Below are positions 16,686 through 24,646 of a DNA stretch of 64,000 bases, piece after piece. A model generated the notes under the pieces. It was not told the origin of the DNA. It did not search any database and worked only from the letters and a program-made list of their open reading frames with translations. Each line of letters opens with the position of its first letter. Position 1 is the first letter of the stretch. The position numbers were made by a program, and so were the translations under genes. Source of the stretch: Flavobacterium sp. (GTDB lineage Bacteria > Bacteroidota > Bacteroidia > Flavobacteriales > Flavobacteriaceae); NCBI GenBank assembly GCA_027484725.1, contig JAIXSK010000028.1:124001-188000 (forward strand), written 5' to 3'.

Positions 16686-17858
16686 TTAAGCTTTAATTTT
16701 TGATTTCATCGCTTTAGGAACTCCGCCTTTGTGCAGTAAAATTCCCGTTGACTTGAGCTGAACAAACGCTTTGGTCACATATAAATAACCTTTGTAATCG
16801 TTGCTTTCGCCCCATGAATTTTTGACTTTGTAGTATTCTTTGCCATTTTGATCTTTGGCCAAACCCACAATTTGCATGGCGTGGTCATCGGTGGTTGACA
16901 AAGTATACAAGCCTTCTAAACGCATGTCTTCAGTGACTTCTTTTTCTTTGATCGGTCCGTCAAACATGGTTTTTCTTTGTTCTGGCGTGATGTTGTTCAA
17001 ATCTGTATCAGGTACTTCGGCCACACCGTTTCTCCAACTAAAATAAGGCTCTGAAACATCTGATGACCAAGCTACTGTATATCCTTTGGTAACAGCATAA
17101 TCTATAATATCGGTCATTTCTTTCATCGGAACATTATACACCAAATCATAGCTCCAATTGTCTGGCACCGGCAACACTATTTTTTGGTAATAAGGCTGAT
17201 CTTTGTATGATGAAAACTCAATATAATCATCCGGATTAATCCCCACTACTTCTTTGGCGAATGATTTTGGATTATACGTTTTGCCATTATAGGTAAACGT
17301 TTCTGGCAATTTACCCAACTTTTCATCCATATAATTGTTGATGTCATTCACCCAACTAGCGCCTTTGTTCGGGTCTTCATTTTTCATATACGCATCTAAA
17401 ATGGCTTTGAATCCGTCTTGGAATTCTGAAGATTTTACTGTGCCTTTTCCGTAGTCTTCTAAATTGTAAGCTGATTGCGGCATTGCACCATATTTGCGCA
17501 ACATATTCATAACGTCGTGTGTTTCTCCTCCGTCGCCTAAGCCCATATGCCCGTTAAACAAAATATAGTTTCTGGCTTTGCCCAAGTATACATGGCGCGC
17601 TGAGTAAATTTCGGCCAAATCAACCGGTTTTTTTCCGTTTCGGATCATTTCAGATTCTAAAAATGAATTTCCGGAATAACTCCAGCAAGTTCCTGCCGAA
17701 CCTTGATTTTTAATCGAGGTCTTTTCAAGATCAATGACATCAGTAAACACAAATTTTGAGTTGATTGAAGCGTTTCCGATAACTTTTTTAATCAATTCAT
17801 CCTGAGCAAACATACTCATCGAACAAAACGCTGCAGCAAATAATAAAGATTTTTTCAT
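16686..17858 (-). CDS. C1 family cysteine peptidase, secreted (bleomycin hydrolase/aminopeptidase C-like)
   Basis: A 390-aa papain-like peptidase. The track start at 17882 adds 8 unlikely codons; ATG at 17858 gives signal peptide MKKSLLFAAAFCSMSMFAQ. The catalytic Cys lies in NQGSAGTCWSYSG (about residue 58), the catalytic His in TTDDHAMQIVG and the Asn in YKVKNSWG, so all three active-site elements are present. DFLDY-free layout and the GDGGETHDVMNMLRKYGAMP block match the PepC/bleomycin hydrolase branch (C1B). Unlike cytosolic PepC it carries a signal peptide, so it should work in the periplasm or outside. It is transcribed alone and uses the shared terminator. Confidence 0.9.
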   Translation of the reverse strand: MKKSLLFAAAFCSMSMFAQDELIKKVIGNASINSKFVFTDVIDLEKTSIKNQGSAGTCWSYSGNSFLESEMIRNGKKPVDLAEIYSARHVYLGKARNYILFNGHMGLGDGGETHDVMNMLRKYGAMPQSAYNLEDYGKGTVKSSEFQDGFKAILDAYMKNEDPNKGASWVNDINNYMDEKLGKLPETFTYNGKTYNPKSFAKEVVGINPDDYIEFSSYKDQPYYQKIVLPVPDNWSYDLVYNVPMKEMTDIIDYAVTKGYTVAWSSDVSEPYFSWRNGVAEVPDTDLNNITPEQRKTMFDGPIKEKEVTEDMRLEGLYTLSTTDDHAMQIVGLAKDQNGKEYYKVKNSWGESNDYKGYLYVTKAFVQLKSTGILLHKGGVPKAMKSKIKA

Positions 17859-17939
17859 TTTGGTTATATAATTAGCGGGCATAAAAATAGTGAATTACCT
17901 TCAGGCAATAACTTAATTAACAAAATAATAGAGCCATTT

Positions 17940-18698
17940 TTAACGGGTAAAAACAAGTTTTTGGGCCGATGATAGTTGCGCATCAAAACCATAACCTTCA
18001 TAGTTGAACCCTTTGAGTTCTTCAACCGTTTCTACGTTTTGATCAATAATATAACGCGTCATCAGTCCGCGGGCTTTCTTGGCAAAAAAGCTGATCATCT
18101 TGAGTTTTCCGTCTTTGTAATCTAGAAAATCGCACGTGATTACAGGCGTTTTCAAATCTTTAAACTGAATGGCCGAAGCATATTCGTTACTCGCTAAATT
18201 AATGAGCAACTCGCCTTTTTTGAGTTCTTTGTTGAGCGATTGTGTCAAGATTGGCTTCCAGTATGCATACAAATCTTTAGATTCATCCACCGGAAGTTTC
18301 GTGCCCATTTCTAATCGGTACGGTTGCATCAAATCAAGCGGCTTGAGCAAACCGTATAAACCCGATAGTATGCGCACCCGCTCTTGTAAAAGCGGCAATT
18401 TATCTTCCGGTATGTGATAAGCGTCTAATCCAACATACACATCACCGGCAAAAGCATAAATGGCCGGGCGAGCATTCTCGGGTGAAAAAGGTGTTTTCCA
18501 TGCTTTATTGCGCTGCCAATTGAGCTGCGCCAAAGCGTCTGAAATGGACATGAGTTCAGCTAAATCAGCAGGTTTTTTCTTTTTGAGTTCTTTATTAATA
18601 ATGCGACTGTGCTTTAAAAAAATCGGTTGTGTACACTGATTCGTAGGCAAAGCCGTTTCAAAATCAAGCGATTTAGCGGGTGATAATAAGATTTTCAT
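17940..18698 (-). CDS. yaaA: Peroxide stress protein YaaA (DUF328 family)
   Basis: A 252-aa YaaA-family protein. Family landmarks: MKILLSPAKSLDF at the N-terminus, AIYAFAGDVYVGLDA, RVRILSGLYGLLKPLDLMQPYRLEMGTKL, INLASNEYASAI, and FFAKKARGLMTRYII followed by LKGFNYEGYGFD. In Escherichia coli YaaA lowers free iron and limits DNA damage during hydrogen peroxide stress; the fold has DNA-binding features. Length is typical. It lies between the C1 peptidase and the ComM-like gene, all on the minus strand. Confidence 0.93.
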   Translation of the reverse strand: MKILLSPAKSLDFETALPTNQCTQPIFLKHSRIINKELKKKKPADLAELMSISDALAQLNWQRNKAWKTPFSPENARPAIYAFAGDVYVGLDAYHIPEDKLPLLQERVRILSGLYGLLKPLDLMQPYRLEMGTKLPVDESKDLYAYWKPILTQSLNKELKKGELLINLASNEYASAIQFKDLKTPVITCDFLDYKDGKLKMISFFAKKARGLMTRYIIDQNVETVEELKGFNYEGYGFDAQLSSAQKLVFTR

Positions 18699-18745
18699 CG
18701 ATGGGAATTTTATCTTTCAAAAATAACATTTTCAACTGAAAACCA

Positions 18746-20281
18746 CTAACCCAACCAACCTTCTCTGTCTAAACTTCTGTATTGAATGGCTTCAGCAATA
18801 TGTTTGGCCTGAATTGATTCAGCAGCTTCTAAATCAGCAATGGTTCGGGCTACTTTGAGAATTCGGTCATAAGCGCGCGCTGACAAATTGAGTCGTTCCA
18901 TGGCAGTTTTGAGCAATTGTCCCGAGGCTTCATCAAGCTGGCAAAACTTTCGAATAAGCCTACTGCCCATTTGTGCGTTGTAATGTACTTGCGGATGTGC
19001 TGCAAATCTTTGGCCCTGAATAGCTCTGGCTTGGGTAACGCGTGCGCGGATGTTTTGACTGCTTTCGGCCGGATGTTGATCAGATAACTTTTCAAACGGC
19101 ACCGGACTCACTTCAATATGAATGTCAATTCGATCTAACAATGGACCCGAAATTTTACTCAGGTAGCGCTGCATTTCATAGGGTTTGGGCGCATTAATCG
19201 TTTCTGAATCGACAAAAAAGCCCCCCGGACTCGGATTCATGCTGGCCACAAGCATAAATGAAGCTGGGTAAGTCACGGTAAATTTAGCGCGAGAAATGGT
19301 GACTTCGCGGTCTTCGAGCGGTTGGCGCATCACTTCAAGTACATCGCGTTTAAACTCAGGTAATTCATCTAAAAACAAAACGCCGTTGTGCGCCATAGAG
19401 ATTTCACCGGGTTGCGGATAAGTTCCGCCACCCACCAAAGCGACATTAGAAATGGTATGATGCGGACTGCGAAACGGACGACTGCGCATGAGTCCGGATT
19501 CTTTGACTTTGCCGGCCACGCTGTGGATTTTGGTGGTTTCAAGTGCTTCTTCAAGCGTCATTGGAGGCAAAATACTGGGCAACCGTTTGGCGAGCATGGT
19601 TTTTCCGGCGCCGGGTGGCCCAATGAGTATGATGTTGTGTCCGCCGGCAGCAGCAATTTCCATACAGCGCTTGATGCTTTCTTGCCCTTTGACATCACTA
19701 AAATCATGCTCAGGAATTACATCAGTGATGCATAAATCTTCAAGCGTTTCAGCAGGTTCAGGTATGAGGTTGTTTTTTCCTTCAAAAAAATCAATCACTT
19801 CTTGCAAGTTCTCAACGCCATAGACTTCTAAACCAGAAACAATCGCAGCTTCGCGCGCGTTTTGCTTGGGCAAAAAGAATCCTTTAAAACCTTCGGCTTT
19901 GGCTTTGACCGCAATGGGCAGTGCTCCTTTAATAGGTTGTAAACTCCCATCCAGCGATAGCTCACCCATCATGACATAATTTGAGTAATCATCACAAACC
20001 AATTGCCCCGAAGCGATTAATATGCCCAGCGCCAAAGTTAAATCATAGGCAGAACCTTCTTTGCGCAAATCGGCCGGTGCCATATTGATGGTGATTTTTT
20101 TTCCGGGTAAAACGTAGCTGTTGTTTTTGAGTGCTGCAGCAATGCGATAACTGCTTTCTTTGATGGCGTTGTCGGGCAATCCGACCAAATGATACCCAAT
20201 GCCGGTATCAATGTTGACTTCAATAGTGATGGTGGTGGCTTCAACGCCAAAGACGGCGCTTCCGTAGACTTTTACTAACAT
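18746..20281 (-). CDS. comM: YifB/ComM family Mg chelatase-like AAA ATPase
   Basis: A 511-aa protein with the ComM/YifB layout. The N-terminal Lon-S5-like domain (VEVNIDTGIGYHLVGLPDNAIKESSYRI) is followed by the AAA module with Walker A GPPGAGKTMLAKRLPSILPP, Walker B GVLFLDELPEF, sensor AKFTVTYPASFMLVASMNPSP, and a C-terminal helical domain (LNLSARAYDRILKVARTIADLE). ComM is a hexameric helicase that promotes branch migration during natural transformation in other bacteria. No competence genes are visible nearby, so the role here is by family only. Confidence 0.92.
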   Translation of the reverse strand: MLVKVYGSAVFGVEATTITIEVNIDTGIGYHLVGLPDNAIKESSYRIAAALKNNSYVLPGKKITINMAPADLRKEGSAYDLTLALGILIASGQLVCDDYSNYVMMGELSLDGSLQPIKGALPIAVKAKAEGFKGFFLPKQNAREAAIVSGLEVYGVENLQEVIDFFEGKNNLIPEPAETLEDLCITDVIPEHDFSDVKGQESIKRCMEIAAAGGHNIILIGPPGAGKTMLAKRLPSILPPMTLEEALETTKIHSVAGKVKESGLMRSRPFRSPHHTISNVALVGGGTYPQPGEISMAHNGVLFLDELPEFKRDVLEVMRQPLEDREVTISRAKFTVTYPASFMLVASMNPSPGGFFVDSETINAPKPYEMQRYLSKISGPLLDRIDIHIEVSPVPFEKLSDQHPAESSQNIRARVTQARAIQGQRFAAHPQVHYNAQMGSRLIRKFCQLDEASGQLLKTAMERLNLSARAYDRILKVARTIADLEAAESIQAKHIAEAIQYRSLDREGWLG

Positions 20282-20362
20282 GGCAAATAAAAATTTTAAT
20301 GGCGAATAATTGTAAAGGCTAAAATTAATAAAATTTTAATCTCAAGGCTTCTGCAATTCATT

Positions 20363-20370
20363 TATTTTTG
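20363..20370 (+). promoter_or_regulatory. Possible -7 promoter box (TATTTTTG)
   Basis: TATTTTTG matches TAnnTTTG, 22 bp before the start codon at 20393. No -33 partner is evident. Confidence 0.4.
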
Positions 20371-20392
20371 CGTCCAATAAACAAAAAACAAC

Positions 20393-20767
20393 ATGGGATT
20401 ATTCAATGCAATTTTAGGAAACGCTTCAGAGGTAAGCCTCGAACAAGTAGCCAAAGAATTTGAACCGATTATTGTAGATGGCGAACACATCGAATTGGCT
20501 TTTAAATTGGTCAAAGACATGTTCATCTTTACCAACAAACGTTTGATTTTGGTTGAAAAACAACTGGTGGGCAGCAAAGTCGATTATTTGTCAATTCCGT
20601 ACCACAGTGTGGTAAAATTCTCAAAAGAAAGTGCCGGATTACTTGATTTAGATGCCGAACTCAAAATCTGGATTCGCGGCGAGGCTGCACCAATTGTCAA
20701 ACAATTTGGCAAAGGCGGAAACAACATCAATGAAGTTTATCGCGTTTTAAGCAAACATATTCTTTAA
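20393..20767 (+). CDS. PH domain-containing protein (bacterial PH-like)
   Basis: A 124-aa single-domain protein matching the bacterial pleckstrin-homology family (bPH_1; YvbH-like). Landmarks: VDGEHIELAFKLVKDMFIFTNKRLILVEKQ, where TNKRLI is the classic motif of these proteins, and KVDYLSIPYHSVVKFSKESAG, LDLDAELKIWIRGE. It has no membrane segment and is cytosolic. Ligand and role are unknown. It has its own promoter-like -7 box and a terminator. Confidence 0.85.
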   Translation: MGLFNAILGNASEVSLEQVAKEFEPIIVDGEHIELAFKLVKDMFIFTNKRLILVEKQLVGSKVDYLSIPYHSVVKFSKESAGLLDLDAELKIWIRGEAAPIVKQFGKGGNNINEVYRVLSKHIL

Positions 20768-20774
20768 TAAAATC

Positions 20775-20803
20775 AAGACCGGCCATAGAGTCGGTCTTTT
20801 TTT
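20775..20803 (+). terminator. Rho-independent terminator after PH-domain gene
   Basis: AAGACCG / CGGTCTT stem with a 10-nt loop, then a T-run. It touches the stop codon of the convergent receptor gene. Confidence 0.75.
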
Positions 20804-23093
20804 AAAACTGAAATCGAACAAAAATATTAGGTGTAAAACCCAATGAAAAATACTCTTGAAGTTTATATCCGGTAGTGTTCAAACTTCCGGCAGTAGCATA
20901 TTGACGCTCATACTCGCGTGCCAGCAAGGTTTTGCGATTATATAAATTATAAATTGAAAATCCGGTTTTGGCTGACCAGTTTTTTTGATGTGCAAATTCA
21001 TATATCCCAGAAAGGTCAAAACGGTGGTAAACCGGTAACCGCTGAGTATTAAAGCCAGTGACTTTGTTGTTAGCATCTAACTCGCTGTACGGTTTTCCGG
21101 TATGCCAAAACCAACCGCCGGTGAGTGAAAATCGGTTCCATTTTCGGAACAAAGACAAACTCAGAGCATGTCGAATGTCGGCATTGGTCGGAAAATATTG
21201 CTCTTCATTCACACCGTCAAATCTATTTTGAGAATCTTGATAACTATAGGTCATCCAAATGCGACCTAAGCGGGTATTTTTCTGAATCAGCACATCAATT
21301 CCTTTGGTAAAACTCTGTCCTTGATGCATTCCAAAATCAATCGGATTCAAAAAACCAAAGGTGAGCGATGTCAATCCGGTAGCTGTTTTGTAATAAAAAT
21401 CAGCATCAAAAACCCAAGAACCTGTTTTGTAAATCAAACCCGAAGTGTACTGATGCGACTTTTGCAAAGGATATACCTGATTATCTGCCAACACCCAAAC
21501 ATAATTTTCTAAACTCAAATCATTGACAGTACTTTCACGAACTTGACTCACCAATTGACTCTTTTGTTCATACGAGCTTTGCCAAGTCCAAGAAGTGCCC
21601 CATTTGCGCTGCAAGAATAATCTGGGCTCCCAATACTCTGAAGCCAAAACACTGAATCGGCTGTAGCGCAATCCGGTTTGAAACAACCATTCATGAAACT
21701 CGTACTTGGCCGAACCAAACAAAGTGTGTGTACGGTTAAAACCTTGTTTTTGGTCTAGTTGAATATTGATGTCTTGATTCAAACTGTTGAATGAATGAGA
21801 AATATCGTACCCTGACAATTGATAACCCGCCTGTAATTGCATTTTGTCTGTCAATTTGAAATTCCAACTGATTTCTGCTCCAGAATCAGTTACGCGATTT
21901 CGTTTTAAAAATTGCTCAAAAGTACTTTGGGTTGGAAATTTAGTTTTGCGATAATCAAAAATATAACCTGAATAATGCAACAAAACCTTTTGCGAAAATT
22001 GTTCGCTGTAGCGCTGATTCCAAATCCAACTATAACCTTGATTTGAAATATTCATCTTTTGATTTTGTGTCAACGAATTGTCAAGTGTATTAAAATCAAG
22101 TTGGTTGTCAATCCAAATAGCCGTAGCAGAAAAATCAGTGTTGCGGTTGGGTTTGTAATTGAGCTTGGCTGTGAAATCTTCAAAACCAAATTTATTTTGG
22201 TCGTCAAAATCTTTGAATCGGGTATTCTGAAACACCTTGGTTGCCAGCGAATTAAAAGTAGGCGATTGCAGCCATTGGGTGAAAGATTTTCTTCCGGCCA
22301 ACTGCAAACCAAGTTTATTTTTAAGAATCGGGCTATGCACATAGGCATCGGCATTGAGTGCATTGAGTCCGGCACTTACTTTGGTTTTGGAGGGAATTTC
22401 ATCAGTAGCATGTATTGAAATCAAGCTTGAGAGTCGTTCGCCGTATTGCGCATCTGTAGCCTTGTTTTGATAATCTACTGTTTGGTTTATATTGGGATTG
22501 AATGCAGAAATCATTCCGTATAAATGTCCGGGATGATACATGCGAATACCGTCCCAGAGAATTAAATTTTGGTCAAATGATCCCCCGCGTACATACAAAC
22601 CGCTGGCCGTTTCATTCGGACTTTTCACACCGGGTAATTGCTGAAGTGACAACAATATATCTGTATCAGTAACGCCTGGTAAAGCTTCAACTTTTTGCGG
22701 AAAAAGCTGAATTTGATTGTTGTTTTTTTTGATGCCTTTAGATAAAAAACAATCTATCAAAACCTCTTGTAACTGCTCTTGTAACATCAGTTCTTGATCA
22801 GACGAAGACAAGGCATAATATCGACCGTCAATAGAGTTAATTTTTAAACGCGTCTGCTGTTCAATAGCTTGATGAATTTGCGCTAAAGTGTATAATGCCT
22901 TGGGTAAATTAAGTTTTTGTTGTACCACCAAACTATCGGCATACGAATAACGAACGTCAAACTGCTGTTCAATTATTTTGAGCGCTTGAGCCAAAGGTTT
23001 CTCTGAGAATTCGGTCAAATGAGACACTGACTTTTGCGCCCAACCGCAGTGGGTGAAGAGCAAAATCAGTAAGAGCCTCAATAACAGCTTCAT
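20802..23093 (-). CDS. STN-domain TonB-dependent receptor
   Basis: A 763-aa outer membrane receptor. Signal peptide LLRLLLILLFTHCGWAQ; STN domain (FSEKPLAQALKIIEQQFDVRYSYADS, about residues 28-95) that in the family talks to an anti-sigma factor; plug (EALPGVTDTDILLSLQQLPGVKSPNETASGLYVRGGSFDQNLILWDGIRMYHPGHLYG); then a 22-strand-like barrel ending FTPNIFVRFQF. It lacks the carboxypeptidase-like domain common in SusC proteins and has no SusD neighbour. It follows FecR with a 4-bp overlap, so it belongs to the sigma-FecR-receptor operon and is likely both transducer and transporter. The ligand is unknown. Confidence 0.93.
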   Translation of the reverse strand: MKLLLRLLLILLFTHCGWAQKSVSHLTEFSEKPLAQALKIIEQQFDVRYSYADSLVVQQKLNLPKALYTLAQIHQAIEQQTRLKINSIDGRYYALSSSDQELMLQEQLQEVLIDCFLSKGIKKNNNQIQLFPQKVEALPGVTDTDILLSLQQLPGVKSPNETASGLYVRGGSFDQNLILWDGIRMYHPGHLYGMISAFNPNINQTVDYQNKATDAQYGERLSSLISIHATDEIPSKTKVSAGLNALNADAYVHSPILKNKLGLQLAGRKSFTQWLQSPTFNSLATKVFQNTRFKDFDDQNKFGFEDFTAKLNYKPNRNTDFSATAIWIDNQLDFNTLDNSLTQNQKMNISNQGYSWIWNQRYSEQFSQKVLLHYSGYIFDYRKTKFPTQSTFEQFLKRNRVTDSGAEISWNFKLTDKMQLQAGYQLSGYDISHSFNSLNQDINIQLDQKQGFNRTHTLFGSAKYEFHEWLFQTGLRYSRFSVLASEYWEPRLFLQRKWGTSWTWQSSYEQKSQLVSQVRESTVNDLSLENYVWVLADNQVYPLQKSHQYTSGLIYKTGSWVFDADFYYKTATGLTSLTFGFLNPIDFGMHQGQSFTKGIDVLIQKNTRLGRIWMTYSYQDSQNRFDGVNEEQYFPTNADIRHALSLSLFRKWNRFSLTGGWFWHTGKPYSELDANNKVTGFNTQRLPVYHRFDLSGIYEFAHQKNWSAKTGFSIYNLYNRKTLLAREYERQYATAGSLNTTGYKLQEYFSLGFTPNIFVRFQF

Positions 23094-24019
23094 TCAAAAA
23101 GTTCGATGGTTCCGTCTGGATTGGTTTTGTGTTTGAGTTGTAAAGGTAAACAAACTGATTGTAATGCGGTCTCTAATGATTGATGCGGGAAACTTCCGGT
23201 ATAACTTATCTGTGCTAAATTTTGCGGATAAATAATCGAACAATGATATTGCTTTTCAAGTTGTTGCACTACCCTTTGCAAAGGCATATTGGTAAAAGAT
23301 GATTCTCCTGAAATCCATGAGGGTTGGGTATGGAGGATTTGATTCCAAGTTTGTACCTGAGAGCCATTAATGCGCACATTCATTCCGCGGGTCAAAATCC
23401 ATTCTTGACCTTGGTGCAGAACGCGCACTTTTCCTTCATAACAGGTAACTTCTAAAAAATCTTTTCCGGTCAAAACATTGAACTGAGTGCCCAGAACTTG
23501 TACTGCTCCTACCGACGTTTCTACCGTAAACTTACTGCCTTTAGAAACTTTAAAAAATGCCTCTCCGTTTAATTTGAGTTGTCGGTTCATTGAAAACCAC
23601 CGCGGATAATCTATCTGTGAATGGGCATTTAAAATAACTTGTGAATGATCGCTCAAAGCCAAGGTTTGTGTAGTCCCGTAGGGCGATGCAATATGTTCAG
23701 AGAATGAAAACATTGCGTTCCATCCCAAAAACAAAAGTATTGAAGCCGCAACAGCAATTGATGCATACAATGAGATCAGCTTGCCTTTTGATGCAACCGC
23801 TTTAGGTTGATTGATTTTATCTTGAATTGCTGCAAACTGAGCTTCGAGATTAGGTTCTGACAACTCAATCATTCGTATGCCTTGACGCAATTTTAGGTAA
23901 GCCCGATAATCTGACTCAGAAACAAGTGCGCGCAATTCATCATCTGAAATGACACCCTCCATCCATGCTGCCAAAAAAGGCTCATGCTCATCTGAATATA
24001 ACAACGAATCGTTCATCAT
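23090..24019 (-). CDS. FecR family anti-sigma factor
   Basis: A 309-aa FecR-type transmembrane sigma regulator. A short cytoplasmic part (DDELRALVSESDYRAYLKLRQGIR) is followed by one membrane helix (ISLYASIAVAASILLFLGW, about residues 82-100), the FecR beta domain (SPYGTTQTLALSDHSQVILNAHSQIDYP, LNGEAFFKV, VLGTQFNVL, VTCYEGKVRV) and a C-terminal DUF4974/STN-like part (NMPLQRVVQQLEKQYHCSI). It starts 2 bp after the sigma gene stop and overlaps the receptor gene by 4 bp. Expected to hold the sigma factor until the receptor binds ligand. Confidence 0.94.
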   Translation of the reverse strand: MMNDSLLYSDEHEPFLAAWMEGVISDDELRALVSESDYRAYLKLRQGIRMIELSEPNLEAQFAAIQDKINQPKAVASKGKLISLYASIAVAASILLFLGWNAMFSFSEHIASPYGTTQTLALSDHSQVILNAHSQIDYPRWFSMNRQLKLNGEAFFKVSKGSKFTVETSVGAVQVLGTQFNVLTGKDFLEVTCYEGKVRVLHQGQEWILTRGMNVRINGSQVQTWNQILHTQPSWISGESSFTNMPLQRVVQQLEKQYHCSIIYPQNLAQISYTGSFPHQSLETALQSVCLPLQLKHKTNPDGTIELFE

Positions 24020-24021
24020 AC

Positions 24022-24543
24022 TTAAACATTTTTTACAACTTGCCGAAGAGACACCAACGCCAGATGCATTCTTTTTTCTACTGCCTTTACCGATAAGTCT
24101 AAAACTGAGGCAATTTCAGCATAAGACTGATTTTCAAATCTATTCATCATAAAAACCACACGTTGCTTTTCGGGCAAATCAGCGATGGCTTTTTCGAGTT
24201 GTTTTTTTAGTTCGGTTTCTTCCATTAGAAACTCTGGAGTTTCTGCGTGGGTAGAACCAGGTTGTGTTTTCCACTGAAAATCTGCTACCACTTTATCGTG
24301 CTTGATCATATTGAGTGAAAGCCTGATGGCAGTGGTATACAAAAAACTTTTGGCTTGTTCGGGTTTTAAAATTCCACAATTTTCCCAAAGTTTTACAAAG
24401 GCATTTTGGGCAATGTCATCGGCGCGCTCAGCATCTTTGAATTTAAATACCAAAAAGTTTCTCAGGGTCTTAAAATGCGTCGTGAAAACCGATTTAAAAA
24501 CGGCTTCAGAACAAAGACACAACTGATTGCTTTTTTCTGGCAT
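24022..24543 (-). CDS. ECF RNA polymerase sigma factor (sigma-70 family)
   Basis: A 173-aa ECF sigma factor. Region 2 reads FKTLRNFLVFKFKDAERADDIAQNAFVKLWEN and region 4 reads IADLPEKQRVVFMMNRFENQSYAEIASVLDLSVKAVEKRMHLALVSLRQ. It matches the FecI-like class found with FecR in Bacteroidota. An unusual strong Shine-Dalgarno sequence (AGGAGG, 7 nt before the ATG) and an intercistronic hairpin lie upstream. It probably drives the receptor operon and possibly the Kazal lipoprotein gene upstream. Confidence 0.94.
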   Translation of the reverse strand: MPEKSNQLCLCSEAVFKSVFTTHFKTLRNFLVFKFKDAERADDIAQNAFVKLWENCGILKPEQAKSFLYTTAIRLSLNMIKHDKVVADFQWKTQPGSTHAETPEFLMEETELKKQLEKAIADLPEKQRVVFMMNRFENQSYAEIASVLDLSVKAVEKRMHLALVSLRQVVKNV

Positions 24544-24549
24544 TTCATT

Positions 24550-24555
24550 ACCTCC
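24550..24555 (-). promoter_or_regulatory. Strong Shine-Dalgarno sequence (AGGAGG) of the sigma gene
   Basis: On the minus strand AGGAGG is followed by TAATGAA and then the ATG at 24543. Genes in this window otherwise lack such motifs. Confidence 0.6.
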
Positions 24556-24562
24556 TAAAATT

Positions 24563-24601
24563 CGTTACCACACGTTCTTTATGCAAGAACATGTGGCAAC
24601 G
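24563..24601 (-). promoter_or_regulatory. Intercistronic hairpin between lipoprotein and sigma genes
   Basis: In the transcript (minus strand) CGTTGCCACATGTTCTT pairs with AAGAACGTGTGGTAACG around a 5-nt loop: 17 bp including two G-U wobbles. The wobbles pair only in the minus-strand RNA. There is no T-run, so it looks like an mRNA processing or stability element, or attenuator, not a simple terminator. Confidence 0.65.
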
Positions 24602-24646
24602 GGCAACTTAATTTAACTCCTTTTTCAATTATTTAAAGATAAATAT

